Source: Ascochyta rabiei
Taxonomy: Eukaryota > Ascomycota > Dothideomycetes > Pleosporales > Didymellaceae
NCBI RefSeq assembly: GCF_004011695.2
Contig: NC_082413.1
Span: 1 to 64,000, forward strand
DNA length: 64,000 nucleotides
Direction of reading: 5' to 3'
In this document: positions 1 to 10,410 of the stretch, piece by piece
Position numbering within the stretch: position 1 is the first letter of the stretch
Layout of the letters: each line of letters begins with the position of its first letter
Made by a program: the position numbers and the translations under genes
The notes under the pieces: generated by a model
The model's database searches: none
The model's input: the letters and a program-made list of their open reading frames with translations, nothing else
What the model was told of the DNA's origin: nothing

Positions 1-105
1 CCCTAACCCTAACCCTAACCTAACCCTAACCCTAACCCTAACCCTAACCCTAACCCTAACCCTAACCCTAACCCTAACCCTAACCCTAACCCTAACCCTA
101 ACCCT
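1..105. repeat. Telomere repeat tract (CCCTAA)n
   Basis: About 17 tandem copies of CCCTAA on the + strand, so the G-rich TTAGGG strand is the minus strand and runs 5'->3' toward base 1. This is a left chromosome end. One unit near base 20 has lost a C. The tract passes without a sharp border into degenerate telomere-like sequence in which ctaaaaccctaac motifs recur (for example near 115, 345 and 645). Confidence 0.97.
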
Positions 106-3100
106 CTTCCTACACTAAAACCCTAACACTTACTCTTACACTTTCTCTTCTTTACTCCTACTTTCTTTCTTCCTTCTTCTAACCCTTACTCTTACACCCT
201 CTCCTACTTCTAAACCCTCCCTCTTCCTTACCTTTACTTACACTTACTACTCCTTTTACACTCATCTCTACTCTTTCTCTTTTACCTCTACTCTTCTCTT
301 CTTTCTCTTCTTTTCTCTTACCCTACCCTCTTTCCATACACTAAAACCCTAAACCTTACTCTTACTTACACTCTCTTCTACTTTCACCTTAACCTCTTTT
401 TTTCTTACTCTTTCTTAACTCCTTCTTCTTAACTCTTTTTCTCTATCTTTTTCTTATCTCTTTTCTTTTTTACTCTTAACACTTACCTTCTCCTACCTAC
501 CTCTTTTTAACTCCTTACTCTCTTCTTCACCTTACACTTACCTTCTTTTTCCTTCTTTACAACTCTAAAACCTCCTTCCTTCTTTTTTTCTTTTCCTACT
601 CTTTCCACTTACTTCTCTCTACTAACCTCTTTTCTAACACTAAAACCCTAACACTCTTCTTACTCTAAAACCCTAACCCTTTTCTCTACTACTACTACTT
701 CTACCTCTACTCCCTTTTTCCCTTTTCTTTTCTTTTCCTCTACTCTTTTCTATTCTTTCTTCTACTTTTCCTTCTATCCTTACTTCTCTTTCTACTACTA
801 CTTTTACTCTTACTTTCTTTTTCTTACTTTCTTCACACTCTACTTTACTTTTCTTCCCTCTCTTCTATTTTCACCTCCTTCTCTTCTACCCTTTTTTTCC
901 CCAACCCTTAAACTCCTCTAACTCTTCTTTCTAACTTAACCCTACCCCTTACCCTTACACTCTTCTTCTTTAACTCTCTTACTCTCTTTCTCCCTCACCC
1001 TACATTTTCTCCCTCTTTTTCACCTTCACTTCTACTCTCTTCTTCTTAATTCTTCTTCTTAACTCTCCTTCTCTTTCTACTTTTTTACTCCTAACACTTA
1101 CTTCCTTCTACTTACTTTTTTTTCACCTCTTACTTTCTTCTTTAACCTACACTCACCTTCTCCTTCTTTTTCTAAAACTTTACTACAAAACTCTCTTTCT
1201 TCTTTTTCCTTTTCTCACCTTTCTTTTCCTCAACCTTTACCTACTCTTCCTACACCAAAACCCTAACACTTTTCCTACACTAAAACCCTAACCCTTTTAC
1301 AATCTAAACTCCTTCTCTACTACTACCTCTTCTACTACTTCTACTACTTCTTTTCTCTTTTTACTTATTACCTCTACTTTCTTCTCCTTTTTCCTACTTT
1401 CTTAACTCTTAAACACTACTTTTTCTTTAACTTATTCTACTTCTTCCTTCTCTTTCTTCTACTCTTTTCTACCACTTACTACATCTTTCTCTTTTCTTCT
1501 ACTTTTACTTAAAACCCCAACCCTCTTCCTACACTAAAACCCTTATACTTACTCTTACACTCTTCTTTATTCTTACATTAAAACCTTTACACTTTCTCTT
1601 CCTTATCCCTACTTTCTTCCTTCTTCTAATCTTTACTCTCTACTTCTCTCCTTAACTCTTCCTCTTACACTCTACCCTCTCTTACTCTTAAATTCTTCTT
1701 TCCTCCTACTTTCTCTCCCTCACCCTTACCTTTACTTCTACTTATTTCTACTTTCACCCTCTTCTCTACTCTCTCTTTCCTACCTCTACTCTTCTCTTAC
1801 ACTTAAACCTTACTCCTTACTTTTACTTACACTCTTACCTCTACCTCTTCTCTTTCCACACTCTCTCCTACTTTAACCCTAACCTCTCTTCTTACACTAA
1901 AACCCTAACCCTCTTTTTACTCTAAAACCCTAACCCTTACACTTATTCTCTCCTTCTTCCTTACTCTACTCTCTTCCTTACTTTACTCTTCTCTTTATTC
2001 TACTCTCTCCTACTTCTTCTTCTCTTATCTTTTTCTTCCCTCTACTCTTCTACTCACAATACCTATTCTCTAATCCTTACTACTTTTCTCTATCCTTTCT
2101 ACTTTTCTTATCCTTTCTACTTCCCTTATCCTTTCCTTTCCTTACTCTACTACTCCTAATCTTCTCTACTTTTTAATAATCTTTCTTTAAACTACTACTC
2201 TTTCTTTTCCTATTCTCCTTCTTCTCTCTTTTTTAAAACTTTAAATTTTACTCTTCTAACTTTTCTCCAAACCCTATCTCTCTTCTCACACTAAAACCTA
2301 ACTATTACTATTACTTTCTTCTCTACTTTCTCTCACTCTATTCCTTACCTTCTTCCTAACACATACACTTACTTTCTCACTTACCCTCTCTCTATCTTAC
2401 TTATTCTCTTTCTACCTTTCTCTTCTCTCTCTAATTTTTTACTCCTAATACTTACTCTCTTCTTCTTATCTTTTCTACTCATCTTTTCCACTTACTTTTC
2501 TCTACTACTCTCTTTTCTAACACCTTAACTTTCTTCCTTCTCTCTTTACACCTATATTTACTCTTTACTCTATCTTTTACTCTACTAACTTAATTTTTTT
2601 TTACTTTTCTCTCTAAAATTACACTTTCTTCCTATACTAATATTCCCACCTTTATCCTTACACCTTCTTTCTCTTACTCTTACTTCTTCTCCTACACTTA
2701 ACCCCTACTCTTCTCTTTTATTCTTACTCTCTTTCTTACAACTTACTTTCTTTATTTTTTAAAACCTTCTACTTTTATCTCTCTTTTTAACCTTCTTCTC
2801 TCTTCTTTTCTTTTATTTACACTACTTTTACTTCTTACCCTACTAACTTTTCTTTTCTAAACTTATACTCTCTTTCTATACTAACACCTACCTATTATTC
2901 TTACTCTCTTCTTAACCTACTTTACTCTCTTATCTTTCTTTCTTAAACATTATTTTCTTCTTAACTAACCTCTTTTAACTTCTTTTCCTTTTCTTCTACT
3001 TCTTTCTTCTATCCTTACCTCTTACTTTCTTTACTCTATTCTTATTCTTTCTACTTTTCTAAATTTTCTTCTCAATCTCTCTCTTCTTTCTATCTCTTAT

Positions 3101-3702
3101 CTCTTTCCCTAAACTCTTTATAAACTCTTTAAACATATACTCTCTACTTTTTACTTCTTTTTATACCTTTTCTCTTCTTTTCTCCTTATTTACTTCTTCC
3201 TCAACCTTTTTAAATTTCTAACAAACTACAACTTTCCTTTTTACTTTACTTTTTCCTTTCCTTCCTCTTTCTACACTTTTTCTCTTCAACCTTCTTTCTT
3301 TTCTCAACTTTTACTCTTTCTAATCTTTCTTTTCTTTTCACCTTCTATTTAACTACTCTTTTATTTCATACATCTTTTAATAAACTAACTTCTTCTTCTA
3401 CTTTCTTCTCTTCTTTTTAATTCTTTCTTTTCATCTTTCTCTATTTTCTACTCTTTTTTCTTCATTTACTATCTTTACATCTTAATCACTTTAAATATCT
3501 TTTCTAATACTTTTACACTCTCTCTTTATTAAATACTACATTTAACTATCTTTTCTATCCTACTAACACTCTTTTAACAATTTTTTACCTTTTTCTACTT
3601 CTCTTCTTACTTTATCCTCTCTACTATTCTCTTCTCTTAACAATTCTTTCATTTCTCTTTTCTTTCCTTTTCTTCTTTTATACATCTCTTAACCCTATCT
3701 CT
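106..3702. repeat. G-free degenerate subtelomeric tract
   Basis: About 3.6 kb of + strand made only of C, T and A. I read every line from base 1 and the first G is at 3703. It is rich in CTT, TCT, TACT and ACCCTAA-like words, with repeated ctaaaaccctaac islands (about 115, 345, 645, 670, 1260, 1535, 1890, 1920, 2290). No coding potential is seen. Bases about 2020-2600 align with 48470-49080, so at least part of the tract is a duplicated subtelomeric block. Confidence 0.9.
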
Positions 3703-4660
3703 GCTACTTGCGCGCTGTTATACTGCTGCATGAACAACGCTACTCTAATTGCTACTACTATTGCGTTGCTGAAAAAAATTCGCCTTAAAACCGCTCTCTG
3801 TACCGCTTATCTATCTCTACAACTGCCTCTTCACTCTTGTGTAACACTTGACGGGCCTACCGCCCACCCACTTTCTCTTCTTCACCCTGCTTACCTGCTA
3901 CTCTTCTCTATCCCGCTTCACGGTCTTAAACACCTCCCCTCCTTCACTCTTAACCGCATCGCTCCGGGGGCACATCCACGGGCCCCCCCGCCCAACCCTC
4001 TACCCCCTCTCCGTGATACCTTATCACGGGCCCACCGCCCACCCTTATTCTACTCTCTTCTCTCCTTCATCCTTTGCTCGTGATGCCTTATCACGGCCCC
4101 ACCCACCTCCCCTCTTTCTCCTTTACCCTCTACCGCCCTGCCCAACTGCTTTGTGACACCTGACGGGCCCTCCGCCCGCCCCTCTCTCACGCACTACGGC
4201 ATCTACGGGTTCAGGAATGCCTTTCTGGGCTGCGGCACCACAATCGGATTTGCCAAACTTCCCCTAACTACTGTTCTATCTTGTGACAATACTATGTAAA
4301 CGCCCAAAACACCTTGCTCCACGTCATTTTTATCCCGTTCCATCTTTCTAATCTACCTGATACCCTGTTTAAATGCCCTTTCCCTCTACCATTTATTCTT
4401 ATACCCGATTTACAAAGCAACCAACCCCGCCTAATCTAAATTCGCGCGATCAACGCGATTAACGCCCTCTTGCACGAACAACTTCTTGTACCTCTCCCAT
4501 CCACCATCCTGCTGGCTCTTCTACCTATTGCGCATGTCTTTCTTAACTACTCTACTATCTATCCAAATTTACTTTGTCCTGACTCTTACTTTCTTTAATA
4601 CGCACGGCTGCTTTTGGATAGGGACTTACTTGGTTTAGTCTGCTCTCTCCAGATTGTGGG
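3703..4660. repeat. GC-rich subtelomeric block, non-coding
   Basis: Base composition changes abruptly at 3703, where G appears. The block holds dispersed short repeats: a hairpin-like gtgataccttatcac followed by gggcccaccgcccaccc (about 4011-4045), a variant at 4080-4110, and acctgacgggcc variants at about 3846 and 4156. The same arrangement with C-to-T and G-to-A changes recurs at 49490-49620 (attacaggcctactacc). Open frames here are short, proline-rich and overlapping, and I treat them as chance. Confidence 0.75.
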
Positions 4661-5335
4661 CTCTTCCTGGATCGGGGGCTCTTCTTAAATGATTGGCTCT
4701 TACTACTTGGGGGCACTGATGTGGACTCCCTTGGCTTGCAGGGACCACTTTCAGGCCACTTTGGGGGACTACTTTCGGACCACTTGGGGTGGCGCACTAC
4801 TTGGCGCGCTACTTGGGGAACCACGTAGGGAACTACTTGGGAACCACTTGGATTAGGGGACCCACTCGGGTTGGACGTGCCACTCGGGTGGGGCAACCAC
4901 TTGGGTTGACGCACTACTTGTGGAACTACTCGGGGAACCACGCGGGTTTGTGCTGACTACGCGGCTTGATGCTGACCATGTAACTATGTGGATTGATGCT
5001 TACTGCGCAGGTTGATGCTTACTACGCAGGTTAATGCTGACTATGCGGGTTGGTGCTGACTACGTGGATTGGGGGATCCGCATGGGTTGGGGGCTCTACT
5101 TGGGTCGGGGGCTCTACTTGGGTTGGGGGCTCTACTTGGGTCGGGGGCTCTACTTGGGTTAGGGATCCGCATGGGTTGGGGGCTCTACTTGGGTTGGGGG
5201 CTCTACTTGAGTTGGGGGATCCGCATGGGTTGGGGCTCTACTTGGGGTTGGGGGGCTCTACTTGGGGTGGGCGGGTATCACTCGGGTTGGCGGGTATCAC
5301 TTGGTTGTGGGGACTACTTTGGTCGGTGGCCCTTC
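4661..5335. repeat. G-rich subtelomeric minisatellite
   Basis: Degenerate tandem repeats of roughly 17-23 bp. The left part (about 4770-4960) repeats accacttgggg-type units. The middle (about 4965-5080) repeats gttgatgcttactacgcag. The right part (about 5075-5330) repeats gggggctctacttgggttg, interspersed with ggatccgcatgggttg. The + strand is strongly G-rich, in contrast to the G-free tract 1 kb away. Repetitive open frames on either strand (Gly-Leu or Pro-Ser rich) are by-products of the repeat. Confidence 0.85.
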
Positions 5336-5337
5336 TC

Positions 5338-5405
5338 TGGGCGTTTCTTTCTACGTCTCTGAAGTGTCTGTGTTGCTATTTGGCTGTTTTGCACTTTCTG
5401 ACTTG
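5338..5405. repeat. Conserved block downstream of the TLH 3' end
   Basis: This stretch (gcgtttctttctacgtctct...) aligns almost base for base with about 50416-50483. The differences over the core are G here versus A there (ctga/ctaa, tgtgtt/tatgtt, ttggc/ttagc, ctgac/ctaac), the direction expected of RIP in the internal copy. It lies between the subtelomeric repeats and the TLH gene in both places and anchors the comparison of the present end with the buried one. Confidence 0.8.
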
Positions 5406-5484
5406 TGATGATCACCGTGCAGTCGCAAGTCAGCCTACAGCACGTTTCTCCTGACTTCTCCTGACCTAAGGTTTCGGGTTACGG

Positions 5485-8400
5485 TTATATCAAACACATT
5501 CTTTCTAGTCTGCTAAATACGACTGCATGCCCCTCCTCCCAAGCATATAGGAAACGACACATCTGGCTCGCGTCTCTCTGGCCTATCTTAATCTTTAATC
5601 CGAGCCACTTATAAAGCCGGAGCTCATCGCTACCGTGCACAATCGCGGCGTCTTGCATCTGCTGCTCCAGCCATGGCGTGCACATCAGTGGCTGGCAGGC
5701 AAGCAGCGCAGCTACTGCTCTCTGGAGCACTCCATCGTACTGGCAAGGCACATGCATCCCTTGTGTCTTAAACGCACCCTGTATGCTTGTTTCCTCCCAC
5801 TTGTTGCAGATGGCTTGGGGCGCCTAGCAGTAAAAACACTGCGCATACTTCTCCCACTTTACTTGGTGCATAGATTTCACCTTAGACTCCATTAATGTCA
5901 TCTGCGCTCCGCTGGCCTTTGAACAGTCCTTCCAGTCGTGGCGCGCCGGGTCAGCCTGAGTGGCCATGCAGATGGCGCACGCATTGCTCCAGCGCTGGAA
6001 GTGCTGCTCTAGCCGCTCCAGGTCATATACTTTTTGTTCCGTCCTTCGCCGTTGCTGGATCTTAACCCTCCGCTCTTTAACGACCATAGCTCGCTCTATA
6101 CATCTGCGCTGCTCCTCTGCTGCCACTGCTGCAGTGTCGGCCTGCGTCTCCTCTGGCTCTTCCTGCTCTTCTTCAACGGCTTGTTGCTTGGTACTACCGG
6201 GGTGTCGCTCGCATAGATCACACTTCGACTCTCCTATCTCGCATTGCTGCCTGTTCTGTCTGCCGTCCATGTGCTTGTCTATCGCGATTCGCTGACAGGA
6301 TTTGACTGTCATAAACTCCTTTGCAGGTCGCTCCAGCTTGTAGCCGAGCGCCTTCTCTACCCTCCCCTCTTTTGTTACATAGCACGCTCTCATGACAATA
6401 GACTTGCTGTCAAGCCCCGTTCGTCCTGCCCGGCCGCTCTCTTGCACATATTAGAGCAGCAGGGGACACATGGCAACGTGGATCACCACCCAGACGCCTG
6501 CAGCGTCGAGCCTAAGACCCAGCATGTTCGTGGCTGTACAAAGCTTCTCTATGCCTAGGGTGAAGCTTCGCACCATGCGTGCCTTTTCCTCGTCTGAGCC
6601 CATCTGACGGTAGTATGCAGAGCACTGCAGAAGCTTCGCAAGCCGTTTCGTCTCGTCCACAGTTGGACAATAGACGATGATCTGCGCCTTAGGTCCGTAC
6701 CTACTCCTCTTCGCAGCCACGAGCTTAATAAGTACTTTTTCTAGCGTGCCATGTGTGTACTCTAGCACCTGGTACGCAATGTTCGTTCGCGTGGTGCGTT
6801 CATCGCAGCATATGGTTACGGTCTGGGCATCGAGCCCTGCGGTGTGCAAGAAGGCGGGCTGCAGCGTGGGCGGCAAGGTTGCAGTCAGGTAGACAACCTG
6901 TGTGCCCTTCTCCGTCATCTCCACCATCTTGAGGAGGTCTGGCCGCCAGTCCTGTGTCGACTCCAGCAGCACGTGGCACTTGTCTATCACGATACGATCT
7001 AGCTGATGGAGCATGCGCTTTTCGTCAATGAACCTGCTGAACGCCTTTGTGACTGCGCTCTCAGGCGTCACCAGCACAATACGAGCCCAGTACGGCGGTC
7101 TTCTTCCATCCCACTTCGCGCAGGGGATGCCGAGCTGGTCGCAGCGATCTTGCAGATCGTCTCGCAAGGCATTCAACGGAGCCACGACCACGGAGACGCC
7201 GCCTGGCGAGACGGACGCGGGCAGCATGAACAGCATACTCTTGCCGGTGCCGGTAGCCATAACAACTAGCACGCGCAGCCGTCGCTGCATCACAGCCTTG
7301 AGGCTTTCTTCTTGCTTGCCACGATACTTGGCGTCCGGCCGTCCAGCGAGTCGCCTGAACTCTGCCTTGAGGTCCACCATCGCGAGCGACGACCAGCGCT
7401 GGAGCGCCTGCTTCTCTTGCTGCGCTACCATCTCCGCGCGAACACCGGGGTGCATGCGGCCGTCCTCCCAGGCGGATGCAAACTCCAGCACGCGATGCCA
7501 GTCCATGCTCACCCGCCGGAACTCCTCCCGCTCAGCCATGGTCTGAAAGGGAGACTCCATCATGGAGCGGCTGTAGTTGCCCTCCTCTGTTTCAAGGCTG
7601 TGGCCGGACTGCAACGCTTGCGCGTTGCTCTTCGCTGGCGCTTTGTTCCAGTAGAGCACTTCCAACCAGTTGCGTGCTTGTCCATCTCTTGCCAGCTCTC
7701 GGTGGATGGCTGGGTAGGCATGCCGCCAGGCGCGGGTGCCGAGAGCGGTGTTCATGTACTAAAAGGTCTGCTTGCGCAGGACACGGCGTATGCGATCGGT
7801 GCCCCAGTACCCGTCTGGGTTAGCGGATCGTGCCTTCTCACGGTTGGCTTCGCCGTACTCGTCTCTGTTGTCGCTCTCTTCGCTATCGCTCTCGTCGCCC
7901 CACTGCTCCTCCGGCTCTGGCTCCCAGATGAAAGCGGTAGGGCGGGCAACGCTATTGTGCAGCATCTGGAGATCATCTATGAACGGTCGACCGAGCCCAA
8001 GGAAGTACACCACCAGCTCACCCACCTCCCAGGGAACATAGCGGTGGATCGTCTTGACACGCTTGCTGAAGCTATACCCCTTGTGGTACGTGGTGGTGAA
8101 GGATACCAGGCCACCCTCTACAAACACCCCCCGATACCCCACCCCGTCTGCACTGTTCTCGCACTGTATCGAGGTAATCTCTGTCCCGCGACCAGGCCCG
8201 CCGCCAGACATGTGAACAAGCGTGAAGAGGCCTTCTTTAAACCGACGCACTCCTTTCATGTACCTAGCTACAGCGTCATCGCGCTATAGCGTCCGTTCCG
8301 GCCGTTGTGTGCTATCTATCCCACGAATGAATCTCTCCCTTAGCGGAGCCTCGTCCAACACCCGGTCTAGAAGCCAGTCTTGCCATCTATCTAGCTGGTT

Positions 8401-10113
8401 GTCGGGGTGCTTCAGAAAGCTCCAGCCCGTAGCCAGCTCGGCTGGCTGATCGACGAGTTTGTCCACGGACACCTCTGGAAGCGGGGTGGTCCCGGGTCGC
8501 ACGCAACCCCTTTCGTCTAGATCCAAGAGTAGGACGTCCTTAAATAGCTGCAACCGCACCGTCTCGCAGAGTCCCTTCACCATCGACCGGAGATCGGCTA
8601 GCGAAAAGCTCTGCTTGTCAATGAGAAGCCGATCTCCATCCCACGACACGATACCGGGAGTATTACGTCGCTTTGCCTGTGTTCTAGCTAGCGTACGCAA
8701 GCGGAGCATTTGATTCATAGGACTGGGTGTGCCTTTGAAGTCGGACAGCGTCATAAACCGTTCAGACATGTCTTTAACTAGCTTATACGCAGTAGGTGCT
8801 GTACAAGGGTCTTTCTGAAGCGCTTTATCTCGCTGGCAGCGGGCATGATGCACTACGAGCGCTTTCGAGGTAGTGATCAAAGCAGACAGCGTTGGCGAGA
8901 ACTCGTGCGCCGGAACCCACCCACCGCCATGGTGATCAGGCTTGAGGCCGAGGACAGCCACTCCGCTCAGCAGTGCGCTCTCGTGCTCGTCGCCAGTCAG
9001 GCTGTGGTTGAGCAAGGCGATCCAAAAGCGCAGGCATCGCTCTTCCAGTTTCTCTTTCTTCGCAGCGTTGTCTGAGCAGGCTATTTGCTGGAGTGACACC
9101 AAGAGGGCGTCTTGCGTGCTGGTAAGTTTGTATGGCGGCCGCTCGACCTGGTCATATGTGCGCCACAGGTAGCAGAGGATGCTCACCAGCTTCTGGCTGT
9201 ACTTCTTGATCGTACCGACTCGATGCCTAGCGTAGAAGGGCCGCTCGTTCGATTCTGCGCCCGCCTCACGTCGCTCGATAATCTCCAGTGCGAGTCTGCC
9301 GACAACCTCAGCTCGGCTGCTATTGAACGCTTTTTGTATCAGCTGCTCCATAGCTTTGCAAACATCGCGTAAGCCCGTGTTGTCAAACGCTACTTCTTCC
9401 TTCCCACGCGCGTCTACCTCCCCACCAGCTAGCTGTTTAGCGCGCAGAAGTGCCGCCCTTGGGATACCTTGTAGGTGCGGGACCCATTCTGTGAGCTCTA
9501 GCCACGGATCAGCCTGCGAACGGATGCCCTCTTTAATCTTATCCTGCGCTGCTGCTGCCTCACGCTCTTCTCGCTGATGCTGGCGATCTGCCTTCACTCT
9601 CTGGGAGATGTCTGCTAGAGTCGCAGCTCCAACGCTCGTCTCGACTGCAACATACGCCGGCCAGCCAACAGCTCTGAACAAGCGCTGGCAGGATTGGCTG
9701 TCTCGCCATACTTGGTTGCGCGAGTGCTTGCTCTTTTGCCTTATATCTCCCCCTCGCTTTTGTTCGTTCACCCAGCCATGCTCATCCTTGCAATGTTTCT
9801 GCATGCCCTGCAGCGAGATGCAGGTATACCAACAACGCTCCGACAAGCATACCAGCCCGTCTTCTCGGCTTTTCAGACCAAAGACGGGCTCCTTAGCCGG
9901 CCTTGGTACACGCACGTCTCCTGGACTCCACGCAAGGTTTGGTAGCGCGCGTACAGCTGCCGCCAGGCTCTTGCGCGTAGCGACTGTGACCTTGGGATGG
10001 CGCTCTTTGAGGTGCGTAACGATCTGCGCTGGTGGAATAGCAGTGGCACATGGTTTACAAACTACGACTCGAAGTTCAGGCCGGTGTTCAAACAGCTGCG
10101 CAAATAGTTCCAT
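5485..10113 (-). pseudogene. TLH1: telomere-linked RecQ-type helicase with a tyrosine-recombinase-like domain, four nonsense codons
   Basis: One continuous minus-strand frame of 1,542 codons from ATG at 10113 (context CACCATGG), broken only by stops at codons 610 (TAG, 8284-8286), 785 (TAG, 7759-7761), 1221 (TAA, 6451-6453) and 1430 (TAG, 5824-5826). All are explained by C-to-T or G-to-A at Gln or Trp codons. N-terminus: two C2H2-like fingers (C19/C22/H34/H39; C89/C94/H107/H112), OrsD-like. Middle: recombinase pattern R642 (GRGTE), K678 (YHKG), R797-H798 (WRH), H838 (GHS), Y847. Then RecQ: Walker A ATGTGKS (K958), LVTPES, motif II DKCH (1044-1047, normally DECH), TATLPP, motif VI ESGRAGR. C-terminus: Cys pairs CDLC, CAIC, CFYC. 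The gene has near-normal composition, so decay is recent. It points toward the telomere and diverges from the gene at 10411. Introns do not explain the stops because homology runs through them. Confidence 0.88.
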
Positions 10114-10410
10114 GGTGTAAGGAGCAGAAGGGACACAAGTGGGCGCTATGCAACACGTCCGTTGGCCTAGTGTTTGCTATCCCCCGGCATATTGATCGAC
10201 AGACTGTGTATCAATCTTGCTTTTGGTTTAATTGCGCTCCCAGCTCCGCTAACGCTGGTTGGTGAGGGCGTCGTGGTACATCCGTGCGCGGCCTGACTTT
10301 CGGTGCCGCGGTGTGACCGCGTCAGAACCTCAACAACACCCAACCCCCTTTCCGCACAACCTTCGTCCGAACTTCTGCTTGCAACCTCATTCGCAGTACA
10401 CAAGTCGATA
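10114..10410. promoter_or_regulatory. Divergent intergenic region between TLH1 and the 574-aa gene
   Basis: 297 bp separate the TLH1 start codon (minus) from the first ATG of the plus-strand gene. The side next to 10411 is C-rich and poor in G (aacaacacccaaccccctttccgcacaacc, in part), which is typical upstream of fungal start codons. I see no clear TATA or CCAAT box. A frame can be read back to GTG at 10303, but a eukaryotic start there is unlikely. Confidence 0.45.

Noticed and set aside
3730..4156. Two overlapping plus-strand frames (117 and 102 codons), Pro/Leu-rich
   Set aside because: Two frames of the same low-complexity repeat with no stable composition or motif; best explained as chance openings in subtelomeric DNA.
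4555..4941. Minus-strand frame with Pro-Ser-Gly repeats
   Set aside because: The repeats follow the DNA minisatellite and neighbouring frames are equally repetitive.
5050..5454. Plus-strand Gly/Leu/Thr-rich repetitive frame
   Set aside because: A translation of the tandem repeat in one of several open phases; no other sign of a gene.
7006..9577. Long plus-strand frames opposite TLH1 (up to 325 codons)
   Set aside because: They lie antisense to a frame with clear RecQ and recombinase motifs and show none themselves; typical shadows in GC-rich coding DNA.
5485..10113. Stop codons of TLH1 as introns or as recoded or readthrough codons
   Set aside because: Homology is continuous through each stop, there are no suitable splice sites around them, and all fit RIP at Gln or Trp codons. 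The 574-aa neighbour uses the standard code.
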